Source of the DNA: Triplophysa rosa
Lineage: Eukaryota; Chordata; Actinopteri; Cypriniformes; Nemacheilidae
Direction: 5' to 3'
DNA: 64,000 bases
Assembly (NCBI RefSeq): GCF_024868665.1
Contig: NC_079910.1
Coordinates: forward strand, 12,930,425 to 12,994,424
Made by a program: the position numbers and the translations under genes. The notes below the pieces were generated by a model that was not told where the DNA came from, made no database searches, and worked only from the letters and a program-made list of their open reading frames with translations. This document shows, one piece after another, positions 48,239 to 59,684 of the stretch (position 1 is its first letter; every line of letters begins with the position of its first letter).

Positions 48239-48280
48239 ATAACTAAATCGAATTATAACTAAATCGAATTATAACTAAGC
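48239..48280. repeat. 16-bp tandem repeat, ~2.6 copies
   Basis: AACTAAATCGAATTAT repeated without change. Confidence 0.93.
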
Positions 48281-51200
48281 AGGAGAGAAAGAAAAAGTAA
48301 TATTCCCTTCAGACAAAAAAGATCATTTGTAATTCAGAAGGTTTTGCTTGGGTTTTGATCCACAACTCAATTGTTCAGGTTTGAAGTTGATGCGACCCCA
48401 AACTCCCATCCTACCTACTTCATAAAAACACTTTATAATGTTTTTAAGGAGCAAAAGATTTGACAATTTATTCGATTTCATTATAATCGGCTTCTCTTTG
48501 TCTCTTGCCATGAGCTGTAGTACATTTAAGATGAGTTAGTGCGATAACCTCTGCTCTATCCCATTTCACATTCTTCCCAGTCACCCAATTCTAATCTTTC
48601 TCTAAGATTTTCTCCCTGCCTTCCAAAAAATGAAATTAAAAAGAGTCTTAACATGCAGAACGCCCAAACATGACTCAGGTGCAGAGCAAAAATGAATGAT
48701 CATAAAAGAGACACTAAATGCTTGCGCACTGCAATAAAACCGCCCAAAAAATATTTTGTTCCATGTTAGAACAAATGCATTGTTTCCACCTTATAGGCCA
48801 CCATCTGCCATCACGATTGCATTTATTTTAACATGGAATAAAATCTTTTACAAAACATTTTTTTCAGTGTGCGAACATTTAGTCCCTATTTCCTCCAAGC
48901 CGTCTCACAAAGAGTCGCTGCTTCAATCACAGAAAAATACCACAGTCGGCACATTCAAGATGTAGCTCCATCATTTCTTTTCCAGAGGGGATGTTGACAG
49001 CACTCAAGATTTCTCATCCCTGCCTCAAATCTGACAAAGTGTAAGACAGATACAAGTGATGCTTGCACCTGCAGGACCACCACCACTATTCTAGACTGTT
49101 GTGGGTGGTTGCCAGGGTGTTGCTATGTTGTTCTTTAGTGTTTGATAAAGGGTTGCTATAGGTTTCCCATGAGAAGGTTATTTTTAGCCAAAATCAAAAC
49201 GGCCCACTCCCAATGTTTCTTTGATAATGTGCCCCCTAGATTTAAGGTTAAGGGTATGTTTAATTTATTACTTCTGACCAATAGCAACAATAAGCAAGTA
49301 TCACCTATAAAAAACCTCATTTGACTTTGTGATGTACTATAAATGAAAGTATAATGAATTATTACTAACACGGTGAATTACTGCATTGCATGGATTCAAT
49401 TACATTTTTAAATGACCTTTACAATTACAGATTGTGTTTATACACATAAAAGGTTGAGGAGTGGAAGACAGCATACTTTTTAGCTGTCCGTGGCAAGTGG
49501 AAATCGCAGTGTCAACGCTTTTGGATCACAAGCTTCTCACCTACAGTAGGAGATTCTTTCTGTGTGCGTGTGTTATGAATGTGTGGAAACAGCAGGGAAC
49601 AGCTTCACTGGTTTTATCTGCAGTGGTTTCATTCACACGTGTTACTTAACATGAGAAAAAAATTGCAAAATGTGCATATATGAAACTCATTTTAGACTGA
49701 GAGAACATGCCCCTTCTGTCTCTCTCTTTCTTTCTCTCTCTCTCACACACATTCTTGTGTAAGAAGGATCAATTTGGAGAATAATTCTTAAGCAGTTCAT
49801 CAAATGACTCAAATAGATAGAAATAGATATTAAGGATGTTGATGAATGCCGAGTATTGCACACGATTCTTTACAATTCCTAAATCTATTGTTCAGGAAAA
49901 GCCAAGTGGCCACTTCACAGTTCAATACTGCCGCCCATGGATTGCTTTCTCCAGTATCTAAACCTAAGCCCCATCTCTCTTTCTCTTTGTGCACCCCTCA
50001 TCTATTTCCCTCCCGTGCGCTCTCCTTGTTTCCATGGAAACAGTATTCAACGTGGAGGGTGCAACGTGGCAGGATACAGCAGCAGATTTTTCCCAGCGTG
50101 CACTGCAATCCTGCGAGGGGATTCATCAGTACGAGAATGTTCATTGGTGGCAGAAATTTCAGCATCACCTTAACAAACCGTGCGAGAGGATCAGGTGATC
50201 TACCTAAGCCAATGACTGTGTAGAAATGATGAGACAAAAGTCCAAATACACTCAAATAATAGATATTATTGAATCATTATAGGAATATATTCAACTAATC
50301 AGTGACATTTATTGATATACAGTAAAAAAAAAAAGAAGCAAATTTGATTATATTTATTTACAAAGTAAAAATAAATAAAGTTGACTTAACATACTGAACA
50401 TTGAAGTGTATTTTGTTTGAACATACGCTTCAAACACAAGGCAAAGATAAGGTAAGGGCTCTTTAACTCAAAGGTGTATGTTGGTGTATGTAGGCTGTTC
50501 TGAGAGAGGAACTCTGTTCTGAAAAGACTCTTTAAGTGTTCATAATCTCAAATCTTTGTAGATCAAATGATCGCCCCATATGCTATGAGTATCAGGAGAG
50601 TTACGGTCAAAGAATACTGTACTAAATGTCAGCACTAGGCCAATCAAATTGGAGGACTGGAACCATTATTTATTCATGTTGAACACACATCATCAGCATT
50701 TTTACAAATAGCAACCATGTATGTGGGTGGGTGTTTCAAAACATTGACATGTTTGGGTGGTACTTGCATTAAAGTTAGATAAGATGTCAATTATACAGTG
50801 GGTCCCTCCTGTACACACACACAAACGCACTTTATCCTTATATATTCCCTCAGCCAGCAGTTAAAAATTGAAAATAAAATTTGTAAAACAAACGTAGTTC
50901 AACCCATCCCTCTGTCATCTGCATCCCTGTGTCCAACCTCTGCTGACCTCACTGAGACAGTGATGCTGTCAGATCAGAGCTCTGATTGGAGGACATGACT
51001 GTGTGTGTCAGAGGACTGACTTTCTGGTTGTGTGACTGTCGCTGGGACCAAAGTCTGGAAATGAGAGACAACCCGGCAGAATTCAACATCAGCATTTCCT
51101 TATCTATGATGTGTGAGGGTGGCAAAACATTGTCTTCTGTGATGATGTTTTGATACGTCTCCAGCCCCCCATAAAAGACATAATTGTTCTTATTTATTAT

Positions 51201-51483
51201 AGGTTTGTTTTTAGTGTTATTTAGTTTCATTTGAGTTAATTTTTTAAAGTTTTGTTTTCTGCTTTTCTTTTTTATGTTGCTGAATAAGATTAATTTATTT
51301 TTATTTTAGCTTTTTTATTATAATTTTAGTGCCTCAAACTTGTTTCAATTTATTTCTAAGGCACCATTTCAATCTTTCATTTAGTTTACATTTTTCCAAA
51401 CAATTTTAGGGCAATATTTTTTTATTTCAATAAACAGAAATGTTTTTAAAGTTTTAATTTAATTTAAGTAAACTAAAATAACC

Positions 51484-51705
51484 TTAAAGAGTATAAGAGT
51501 CTTCTGTGGAACTCAAAAGAAGATCTTTTGAGAAATGTCACAGAGTCCATACAATGGAAGTCAATGGGGGCTAGTGGTGTTTGGTTACCAACATTCTTCA
51601 AATATCTTCTTTTGTGTTGTGCAGAGGAATGAAAGGCATGTCTGGCAAGACATGAGGGTGAATAAAGGATGACAAAATTTTCTTTTTTAGCTGAACTATC
51701 CCTTA
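51484..51705. repeat. Fold-back repeat, left end lost
   Basis: The inner arms CAAAAGAAGATCTTTTGAG and CAAATATCTTCTTTTGTGTT pair, and the right end AGCTGAACTATCCCTTA is present; the left terminus is absent. Confidence 0.8.
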
Positions 51706-52555
51706 TGTGAGAGAGATCAAAGACAGCTGTAAATCAAGCAAAATCCATAAAACTGCAATCCAAAATCTTCACCTCACTTTGCCTTATATTATTAAAACCG
51801 CATGTTGTATAGGATTACCAGGTAGGATCAATACAAGGTTTTCAATCAGTGTTCAGAAAACAGCCCATCGACAGTAAATTTCACCCTTTCTTGGCCATTT
51901 ATCCAGCAAAGACATTAACAACGCCATCACAGAGCAGTAAATAGATACTATAAGTCACACATGTATGTTATTGCTCCTCGCGTCTATCTCCCTGCACGCT
52001 CACTCGCCTGTAAAACCAGACAAATAATTTACAGGCTGTTCAATATGGGCTCGTACCTCAGGGACGGATGTAATGACTGGAACTTCAGAGGCATTGCTGG
52101 GAAATCATGGTGTGCACTTTCAACCGAGAAAGTGTCTTCATTACTGGGACTGATTAATTGATGCTATTTTAAGAGCCCAAATTATCACCTTAATGATCTA
52201 TGATGGCTTGTTTCCACAGTGGATCTCTACACATTGGCCAGTAATAAAGAAATTATTCATGTATTTATTTTTTTAATGGTCTTATGGGCTACCCTACCCG
52301 CTATTAAATAAACTAGACTTTTGTCATTAGCTAAAAATTAAATATTTATGCTACATTTTTTGGGGGGACATGGTGTGGGTGGTTGCTAGCATGTTGCTTA
52401 CGTTCTTCAAGTCAAGAGTATAGCCCCAAGTAATATTTTGAGCGCTATAGTACAAATGGATTCATTATCCGCCAAGCATAAATCATGCATACGATCACTT
52501 AGAAAAGTAAAAGCAGACGTCCCTTCGAGTAGATAAATCCGTTTTTAGAATTTTT

Positions 52556-52684
52556 CTAAAATCATGTTTTTAATTGTGCATTCCAATTAATATCAACCAA
52601 ACTGCAGTTGGTTTGTTTTGATTTAAACCATAACTAAAACAAAAACAGCTAACTAACACAATAAAACACAATAAAAACATTTTT
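52556..52684. repeat. Dispersed repeat, copy A
   Basis: It shares with 54866-54990 the boxes TGCAGTTGG-TTGTTTTGAT, ACAGCTAACTAACACA and CAATAAAAACAT in the same order and spacing. Confidence 0.8.
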
Positions 52685-52731
52685 GAAAAACTTAAACTCT
52701 TCATATGTTCTAATTATCAAATTTACATTTG

Positions 52732-53226
52732 TAAAGGGATAGTTCACCCAAAAATGAAAATTCCGTCATCATTTACATCATAAATTTCATTGTTCTGCTG
52801 AACACAAAGGAAGATATTGTCAAGAATGTCAGTAACCGAACAGATCTCATCCCCAATCACTCCCATAGTATTTTTCCCCTACTATGGCAATAAATGGGGG
52901 ATGAGATCTCTGGTTACTGACATTCTTCCAAATATCTTCCTTTGTGTACAGAAATTTTCTGTCATTTACTCATCCTCAGATTGTTCCAAACCTGTATACA
53001 TTTCTTTGTTCTGCCAAACACAAAGGAAGATATTTGTAAGAATGTCAGTAACCAGAGATCTCATCCCCCACTGACTCCCATAGTATTTATTTTCCCTACT
53101 ATGACATTCTTCCAAAGATCTTCCTTTGTGTTCAGCAGAACAAAGAAATTTATACAGGGTTACAACAATCTGAGGGTGAGTAAATGATGACAGAATTTTC
53201 ATATTTGGGTGAACTATCCCTTTAAA
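52732..53226. repeat. Two fold-back repeats fused in tandem
   Basis: A first copy starts TAAAGGGATAGTTCACCCAA and runs to about 52,948 without its right end. A second begins within the family consensus at TCTGTCATTTACTCATCCTC and ends GGGTGAACTATCCCTTTAAA. The ACACAAAGGAAGATATT box occurs twice in the same direction, near 52,803 and 53,020. Confidence 0.88.
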
Positions 53227-54865
53227 CAAACATGATTTTTAACTTTCCAATTTTTATTATAGTCCAAAACTCTAAATATAATGCAGTCTGATGCAAAGCA
53301 TTCTGGAAATTGGAAATCATCTTTCCTGTTTCAACAACATGTTCTATTTTAACATTACAATTCACACATGTAGTTCCAACTGGAATGGATCAAGTGACTG
53401 AACATGAAAAAATCATTTTGTGACTAAATAAAAATATGTGTTTAATTAACTTGATTACATTAGCTAAATTGGACAAGTAGCACAATTTCTTTTTCAGTGT
53501 AAAACACAATCACACAAGTAATGCTTTAATGATGCATATCCCAAAATTTGGTAGAAGTTTCAAAAATTCTAAACCTCATAAAATATATATTGATGAACAT
53601 ACAGTTGGAGTTTAAGGTCTTATTTTGCTGCCTATTCATAGAAAGCTACAGTAAAGAGAAGCACACATTCTTCCTGTTTATATTTTATACTTTCTAATTA
53701 AGTAAGAGGTTGACATCAAAGAAAAATGGCAGAAACTTGCCATTAAACTCCTGTAAATCCCTGATGAATAATCAGTCCTAAACTAGATGCTCACCCTGCT
53801 ACATAAACTTTGTTGTGGGCTTCTGACATCATCTGGCCTTCCGCCCATGAAGGGCAGGTGTGTCAACACAGCTCAGCACATCCAACAGTCTCTTCAACGC
53901 TTCTAAACGAGTATTGTGTAAATAATGTCTTGTGATTGGAGGCTGCCATAGCACATGATATATGTGCAAGCACAAACAGTCAGAACTGACAGGTCATGAC
54001 ATCTTACAGAGCACAGCGTGAAGTCACTCAACAGATCAGGATGGCCAGAGAAAGTGCTTGGATGGTACATGGTGTGTGTGTCTGTGTGTATGTCCGGACT
54101 AACAGGTGAATTGTCCCGGATCACAGCCAAGCTTCAGTTTTCATCAGTCATAGTCAGATAGCATTATGATCAGGCCAGTTATAGCAGCACACTACTCTCT
54201 GAACAGACAGAAGACTATAAAATATTTAAGTCTCAGGCAGGGAGACCGACATTTGGAGTTTTGTGCATGTTTGTGGAATTTATTAAACAGGTCTGAACCC
54301 TCTGAACTCACAGTTTAACAATAAAGGAGGGAAAGAGTCATGCCTTGGCAACCGCATAGCAATGCCCTGGCAACCACCCAAAACCTTGCCATTATGGTAG
54401 TAGTATCCTACTTATATTACACATAATTGGTAGATGTAAAGAGACAAAGAAAGAGAAAGCGAGAGATAGCGAGAGACAAAAAGCTAAAATATTAATTGAT
54501 AAATTACCCCAGTCAAAGATTTTATGTTGGTTTACATAAACAAGAAAATGCTCTTGCTCCGGCACACAACAAACAACCCATTAGCAAAATGACAAAGCAA
54601 ACATCAAAGCGGGACGGGAGATGGTGCTTTCAACAGCAATGTGTTCAACAGCTTTCATCAGCCACATTCATTTATATGGCACTTAGAAAAAAGAACCAAA
54701 ACAAAGCATTTCTGAGGCTTTGCTGAGGGTGTTTTATCTTTAACCAATGCAGAAATGTTAACATACCATCACATCAATGAGGAGCAAATACACAAAAAAA
54801 GGTTATAAGTCTTGTCTAAGGATGTAACAATATATGAAGAGTTCATTTGCAAAAACAGTGTTTTT

Positions 54866-54990
54866 TTAAATGTTTTTTATTGTGGATTCCAAGTTATGTC
54901 AATCAAATTGCAGTTGGGTTGTTTTGATTAATTAATAACATCTAAAAGAAAATACAGCTAACTAACACACCTGAAACAATAAAAAACATG
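54866..54990. repeat. Dispersed repeat, copy B
   Basis: Same-orientation relative of copy A at 52556, about 2.3 kb apart, roughly 80 percent similar by eye. Confidence 0.8.
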
Positions 54991-55292
54991 ATACATAATC
55001 AGTCATCTGTTCATATTGTGGCACAATATATTGCGATACAAACAAATTACGATATGTATTGGAGAGCTATTCTAAAAATGTGACGTCTGTTTAATCCAAT
55101 GAGCTGCCAACATTGGAAAACATATTAATGTTTAAAAGGTTTTTTATGAATAATTATTTTGTGTTTTTATTGCTTTTTAAAATGTCTTTCTTAACTTTCA
55201 TTTTATATTCAAATGAATCTTATTTTCAGTGATGGACCTTTTTAAGTTTTATTAATTTGCATAAAAAGCTTCAAATTAAACCCTACATGTTG

Positions 55293-55722
55293 TTTAAAGG
55301 GATAGTTCATCCAAAAATGAATAAATCTGTCATCATTTACTCACCCTCAGGTTGTTTCAAACATGTATAAATGTCTTTGTTCCAATGAACACAGAGAAAG
55401 ATATTTGGAAGAATGTTAGAAATTTTCAGTTCTGGGACATCATCCACTACCGTTGTAGGGAATTTTTTTATTTTTTTGTTCTGTTGAACACATGAGATAT
55501 TTTGAAGAATTTAGGAAAACAAAGAGTTCTCCGGCACCTTTGACTCCCATTTAATTCTTCCTACTATGGTAGTCAATGATGTCCCGGAACTGAAAATTAA
55601 TAACATTCTTCCAAATATTTCTCTGTGTTCATCGGAACAAAGTAATGTATACAGGTATGAAATTACATGAGTGTGAGTAAATGATGACAGAATTTTCATT
55701 TTTGGATGGACTATCCCTTTAA
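55293..55722. repeat. Fold-back repeat, full-length copy
   Basis: The left end TTTAAAGGGATAGTTCATCC and right end GGATGGACTATCCCTTTAA are near-perfect inverted repeats. Interior complementary arms include GAACACAGAGAAAGATATTT with its partner, and TACTATGGTAGTCAATGATG with the CATCCACTACCGTTGTAGG region. Confidence 0.92.
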
Positions 55723-58034
55723 GGTTGTGTGTACAACAAAACTGTAAATCTGTTATTTGACTTGATGGAACTTGGACTTGATTGGTAGAGTTTGTTTTAT
55801 TTTACAAATAAAAATGTTTTTTTCTGGTGTGAAGTCCCCAATGTAATAAACAATTTATCTGTCCCGCGCAATGGCCATGTCTTTGTTTGCTGCGTTTCAG
55901 ATAACATTGTGCCCAGTGTGAGTTGAGCACTGACCTCATCAAACTCACCCTTGCCATAGACAACAGATCTGCTGTCCTCAGTTATATAACAGAGCAGCTG
56001 AAACCCACTTACAAAAATGATACATAGTACTATGATGTATACTATAGTGCTGAAATGTACTATACCATTGTATTTTTGTGGCACTCCAAGGTACTCCCCA
56101 AAATACTAGTATTATATCCAAAATACACAGATCACATAATATACAGTAAATGCGTTGCTGTTTTTATGTTTCCTTGAGAGGGTTTCAGGCATTCCCAGCT
56201 CCACAAACAAAACAAATCCACAAGTGGTTGGAAAGCTTCCAAGCTCTTGTCCTTCATTATGAATGGCTCTTACAAGCCTGGTTTTTTTCTCAAGCAAATG
56301 GGCTCTATGCATGCGTTTCACGGACAGAACCCAAGGCAGTTTCTGGTTGGGGAGACTTAAAGCAGAGAGAAATGGAAAAATGAGAAAATAGTTGCACACT
56401 ACCGTATTTGAATGTTATAACAAAATCATTTCAAATACGGTAAAGCACTTCTATATACCACTGCTGTGTGCCGCCATGTACAGCATCTGCTAAATTTAAC
56501 TTATTTTTCCATATCTCTTTGCTTTAAGTCTCCCCAACCGGAAACTGCCTAGGGTTCTTCCTGTGAAACTCGGAAGTCACGCATGCATAGAGCCCATTTA
56601 TAGTTGTCCCTTGCCTAAAGGACAGTGTGTGTGGATCCTACAGTTCAGAGAGATGAATGATGATGTCATTAGCCGTGGACACTATGCTTACATACGTAGG
56701 CCAGATGCAGGGCATGATCCCTCAAAAGAAACAAGGTAAATATATATCCCATTGTGCAAGGAAAAAAAGACTCATTGCCAGGGGTGAGTTGTGACCTTGT
56801 CTTAAAAGTGTCTATCTGGTCAATGTCACCCTACAGACAGCTACAAAATCCAAAGTATGAAAATTCCACTTCGGCAGTGTGAACCTTACAGAAGGCCTTA
56901 CAGAATCAAGCCATGTTTAGACCTGCATTGGACAGTCAAAACTGCTAAAAAAAAGAAGAGAAATGATTGGGAGGGGCTAAAATGCCCAGCTCTATTTTTG
57001 CTGACCTTGCAGTGGAACACATGGAGGTGTTTCAGGCTAAAAGGAACATAAAAGATCAGAGAATACATCATGACTGGGCTGTTAGGCCCATTACACACTA
57101 CAGCAGTATTCAACACTACAAGAGAATCTAGTCATACACGTTTAACCAGCAGGCTCCAACAAGAGACAATCCTTCAACTTTTGACATCAATGACAACCCT
57201 TTTAAAAGACAGCAAGACTGGCCTAATTTACACAACATGAACATCCCCACCACATAGCTGGGTGAAAAAAAGCAGACGTCTCAGGCAAAACAAATGGCAA
57301 CGCATGCAATAATAATTAGGTGACATGTTGAGATTGACAGGTTGGGATCTGCCTCCAGAAGGCTATTTGAACAGCACGTCTGCTCTGAATGGGAGACACT
57401 ATTTCCTATTCAAGTCACTTGTCATATAGATAGTGATCAGCTTGGCTGGATGAGATTGTTTGCACAGCCATATGGCTCGATTGACGGCTGCCTCATAAAC
57501 AGAGCAGATGAATGGACGAGAACAGAGATGGGATAAACAGGAGGAGACGGACCACACGTGTGATAAATGAATGGGAGGAATTGTATGAACGGAAGTCCAA
57601 CCTTAAGTTTAAAAGAGCCAATTGCTTTTAAATAGTTCATTTCATCTTGATCATACATGTGCATAAATGTTTTTATAAATATTATGGGGCCTTTTTTAAA
57701 ATGTGATGATTGCATTGTTTATTCTTTTTGCAGATTTGATGTTTTTCAAACATGACACACTTTTGATGTCAGTCTTTGCCTAGGTTCATATCAGGCAGGT
57801 GACAGTGGAGAGAAACAAAGGTATTGTTCAGCGATGCTTCTCAGATTACTGTTATTTCTCAATTTTGCCAGTGGTCATTACGAGGCTCATGTCTTACCTA
57901 ACACTCTCTCAGCACTGACATAACAGGGTTGACAGAGGATGAAATTGCATCAGCGTTTATTAAACTTTATGATTTAGCCCTGTAACTTCAGGAATAGCAG
58001 GTCATGCACCATTAGATGCAAGGCTGACTCACAC
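55723..58034. other. Intergenic sequence, no gene recognised
   Basis: Apart from the hairpin element at 56,296 nothing is recognisable. The open frames at 55797-56084, 56112-56399 (minus), 56150-56383 and 57437-57715 have no motif; two of them lie on a hairpin arm. Confidence 0.5.
56296..56599. repeat. Long hairpin element with a nested palindrome
   Basis: The arm 56296-56381 (AAATGGGCTCTATGCATGCG to ATGGAAAAAT) is complementary to 56503-56599 over most of its length, with one 11-12 bp extra segment in the right arm. The loop holds a perfect 12-bp palindrome, ACCGTATTTGAA at 56401-56412 with its complement at 56430-56441. No coding function is inferred. Confidence 0.9.
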
Positions 58035-59083
58035 TAGAGCTGCACGGTTAATCGTTAAAAGATCGCGATCTCGATTCAAACACCCACGCGATCTCATTAA
58101 TGAAAATCAACGATTCTCGTGTCTAATTTACCTCGGACTAAAATCATAACGCTTCAATATGTGCTGGTGCTGTCGCAGAAGCAGAGATAGCATTATTATC
58201 ATAAGGTATGTAACGACGTCACAGTCTTTTCAGCCACACACTATACTTATTTCTGTGTCCAATGATCACAGAAGTATTGGGATTAAAGCAGAGATTTGCC
58301 AACTCACGCATGAGACGCGTTTACAAGCTCCTACACTGCCCAAATTAATCTCACACCAAACAACAGACCAACATATAAAGTAAATACAGCCTGACAACAA
58401 AACTGCTCTTATGAGTGTCTTTCTTACATTGTTCTGAATATGCTTCACATCTTAACTAGACAGGTTTGAAACGAAACTAGCGCTGACAAATCCGAGTGCG
58501 CGTTTATATCCGTCATTGCGGTAAACACGTCATCAGTGTGTGGCGCTTATCACTGTATTTACGCTAATAGAGAAGCTGCGCTATTAGAGCTTTTCATCAA
58601 GTTGCCAAAGTTATTTTAAACTGTTTACAGGTGAGAATACTGCGTTATGTTTATCAGTAGTGTCTTTCTTTAAAGACCCCTTCAAGCAGTCTGTAGATAT
58701 CAGGCAAGACCTTTAATTGCAAGTGTCACCTTATAATTTTATTTTACTGAGAAATATTTCATATACACGTTAATTCAATGCATTAATACTTTTTTAGGAA
58801 GTTAAACTTTTGTATTTAAAGTAAAAAAAAACACTTTAGTTTACTTATGGAATTTGTGGTTAAAAATTTCTCACTACAACTACTGTAGGTTAACCATAAA
58901 ATATGTAATAATTTTGAAGCAAAGTCCTACGTATTACATACCTAAATAAACTATTTTTTTGTCAGAACCTCTAGTAAATTATATATTACTTTTAGTCATC
59001 ATTCAGAATCGTAAAAGAATCGCAATCTCTATTTGAAACAGAAGAATCGGGATTCTCAATTTATCCAGAATCGTGCAGCTCTA
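58035..59083. mobile_element. Non-autonomous hAT-type element (~1,049 bp)
   Basis: The left end TAGAGCTGCACGGTTAATCG and the complement of the right end, TAGAGCTGCACGATTCTG, are inverted repeats. Both sub-terminal regions carry ATCGCGATCTCGATT or AGAATCGCAATCTC-type words. The flanking octamers ACTCACAC and ATTTTTAT do not match, so the target duplication is lost or the ends have recombined. No transposase seen. Confidence 0.8.
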
Positions 59084-59247
59084 ATTTTTATATGCTACTG
59101 TTAGGTTCTTTAAATAATACAATGTCACAATCATCACACGTCCAAAAACAAAATATGTGGTCCCTATGTTATTTCAGCATAAAACAATTATCAGCACCTT
59201 TCTACATTTAGTTTGATATGTTTGATCATTTTGCTAATGCTTTTAAC

Positions 59248-59684
59248 TAGTGATAGGCTGATATATCGCCGTGGCCGATACATTGGGTCGATATTTGGCA
59301 ATTACATTTTTTAATTATAGGCATTTGCCAACCGATAAATGTTTACAATCGGCCAATATCGGTCGCTTATAATGTGCATTTGAAAAAGCAACACCAATCA
59401 AACATGATCATTATAAATATAATATATTATATTAATATAAGTTATATAATAACTTTATTAATATAAAAATACATGATGAGGCTTGAGTAACAGTGATAAA
59501 AAGATGTCCATAGGCATTTCCTAGATTCTAGAATGTGTTATGGTCTTCTTCTGCAGTGCGTATTTTGAGTTTCTGCACGAGAGCGCCCTCTGGCTTTCAG
59601 ATGCAGCAGCATTTTCCCGTACTTCACTCAAAAGCTGTGCATAAATCACGTGATATTTATTGTCGTTTTATCGTGACAGCCCTA
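59248..59684. repeat. Probable hAT-type element(s), unmatched ends
   Basis: The left side, TAGTGATAGGCTGATATATC with ATCGGCCAATATCGG, looks like one element end. The right side, TTTATCGTGACAGCCCTA, looks like the end of a different hAT family (TAGGGCTGTCACGATAAA in complement). The ends do not match each other, so two elements or a recombinant are likely. Confidence 0.5.

Larger units (their letters stand above)
46321..52555. other. Intergenic AT-rich sequence, no gene recognised
   Basis: Open frames at 46726-47025, 49846-50255 and 50949-51230 lack motifs, splice partners and coding-like composition. Two decayed fold-back copies and a 16-bp tandem repeat are the only supported features. Segments with GGTTGCCAGGGTGTTGCTATG (near 49,095) and a related GGTGGTTGCTAGCATGTTGCT (near 52,378) look like pieces of a dispersed repeat. 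Confidence 0.5.

Noticed and set aside
56112..56399. Open frames on the 56.1-56.4 kb segment, both strands
   Set aside because: They lie largely on one arm of a hairpin element and carry no motif.
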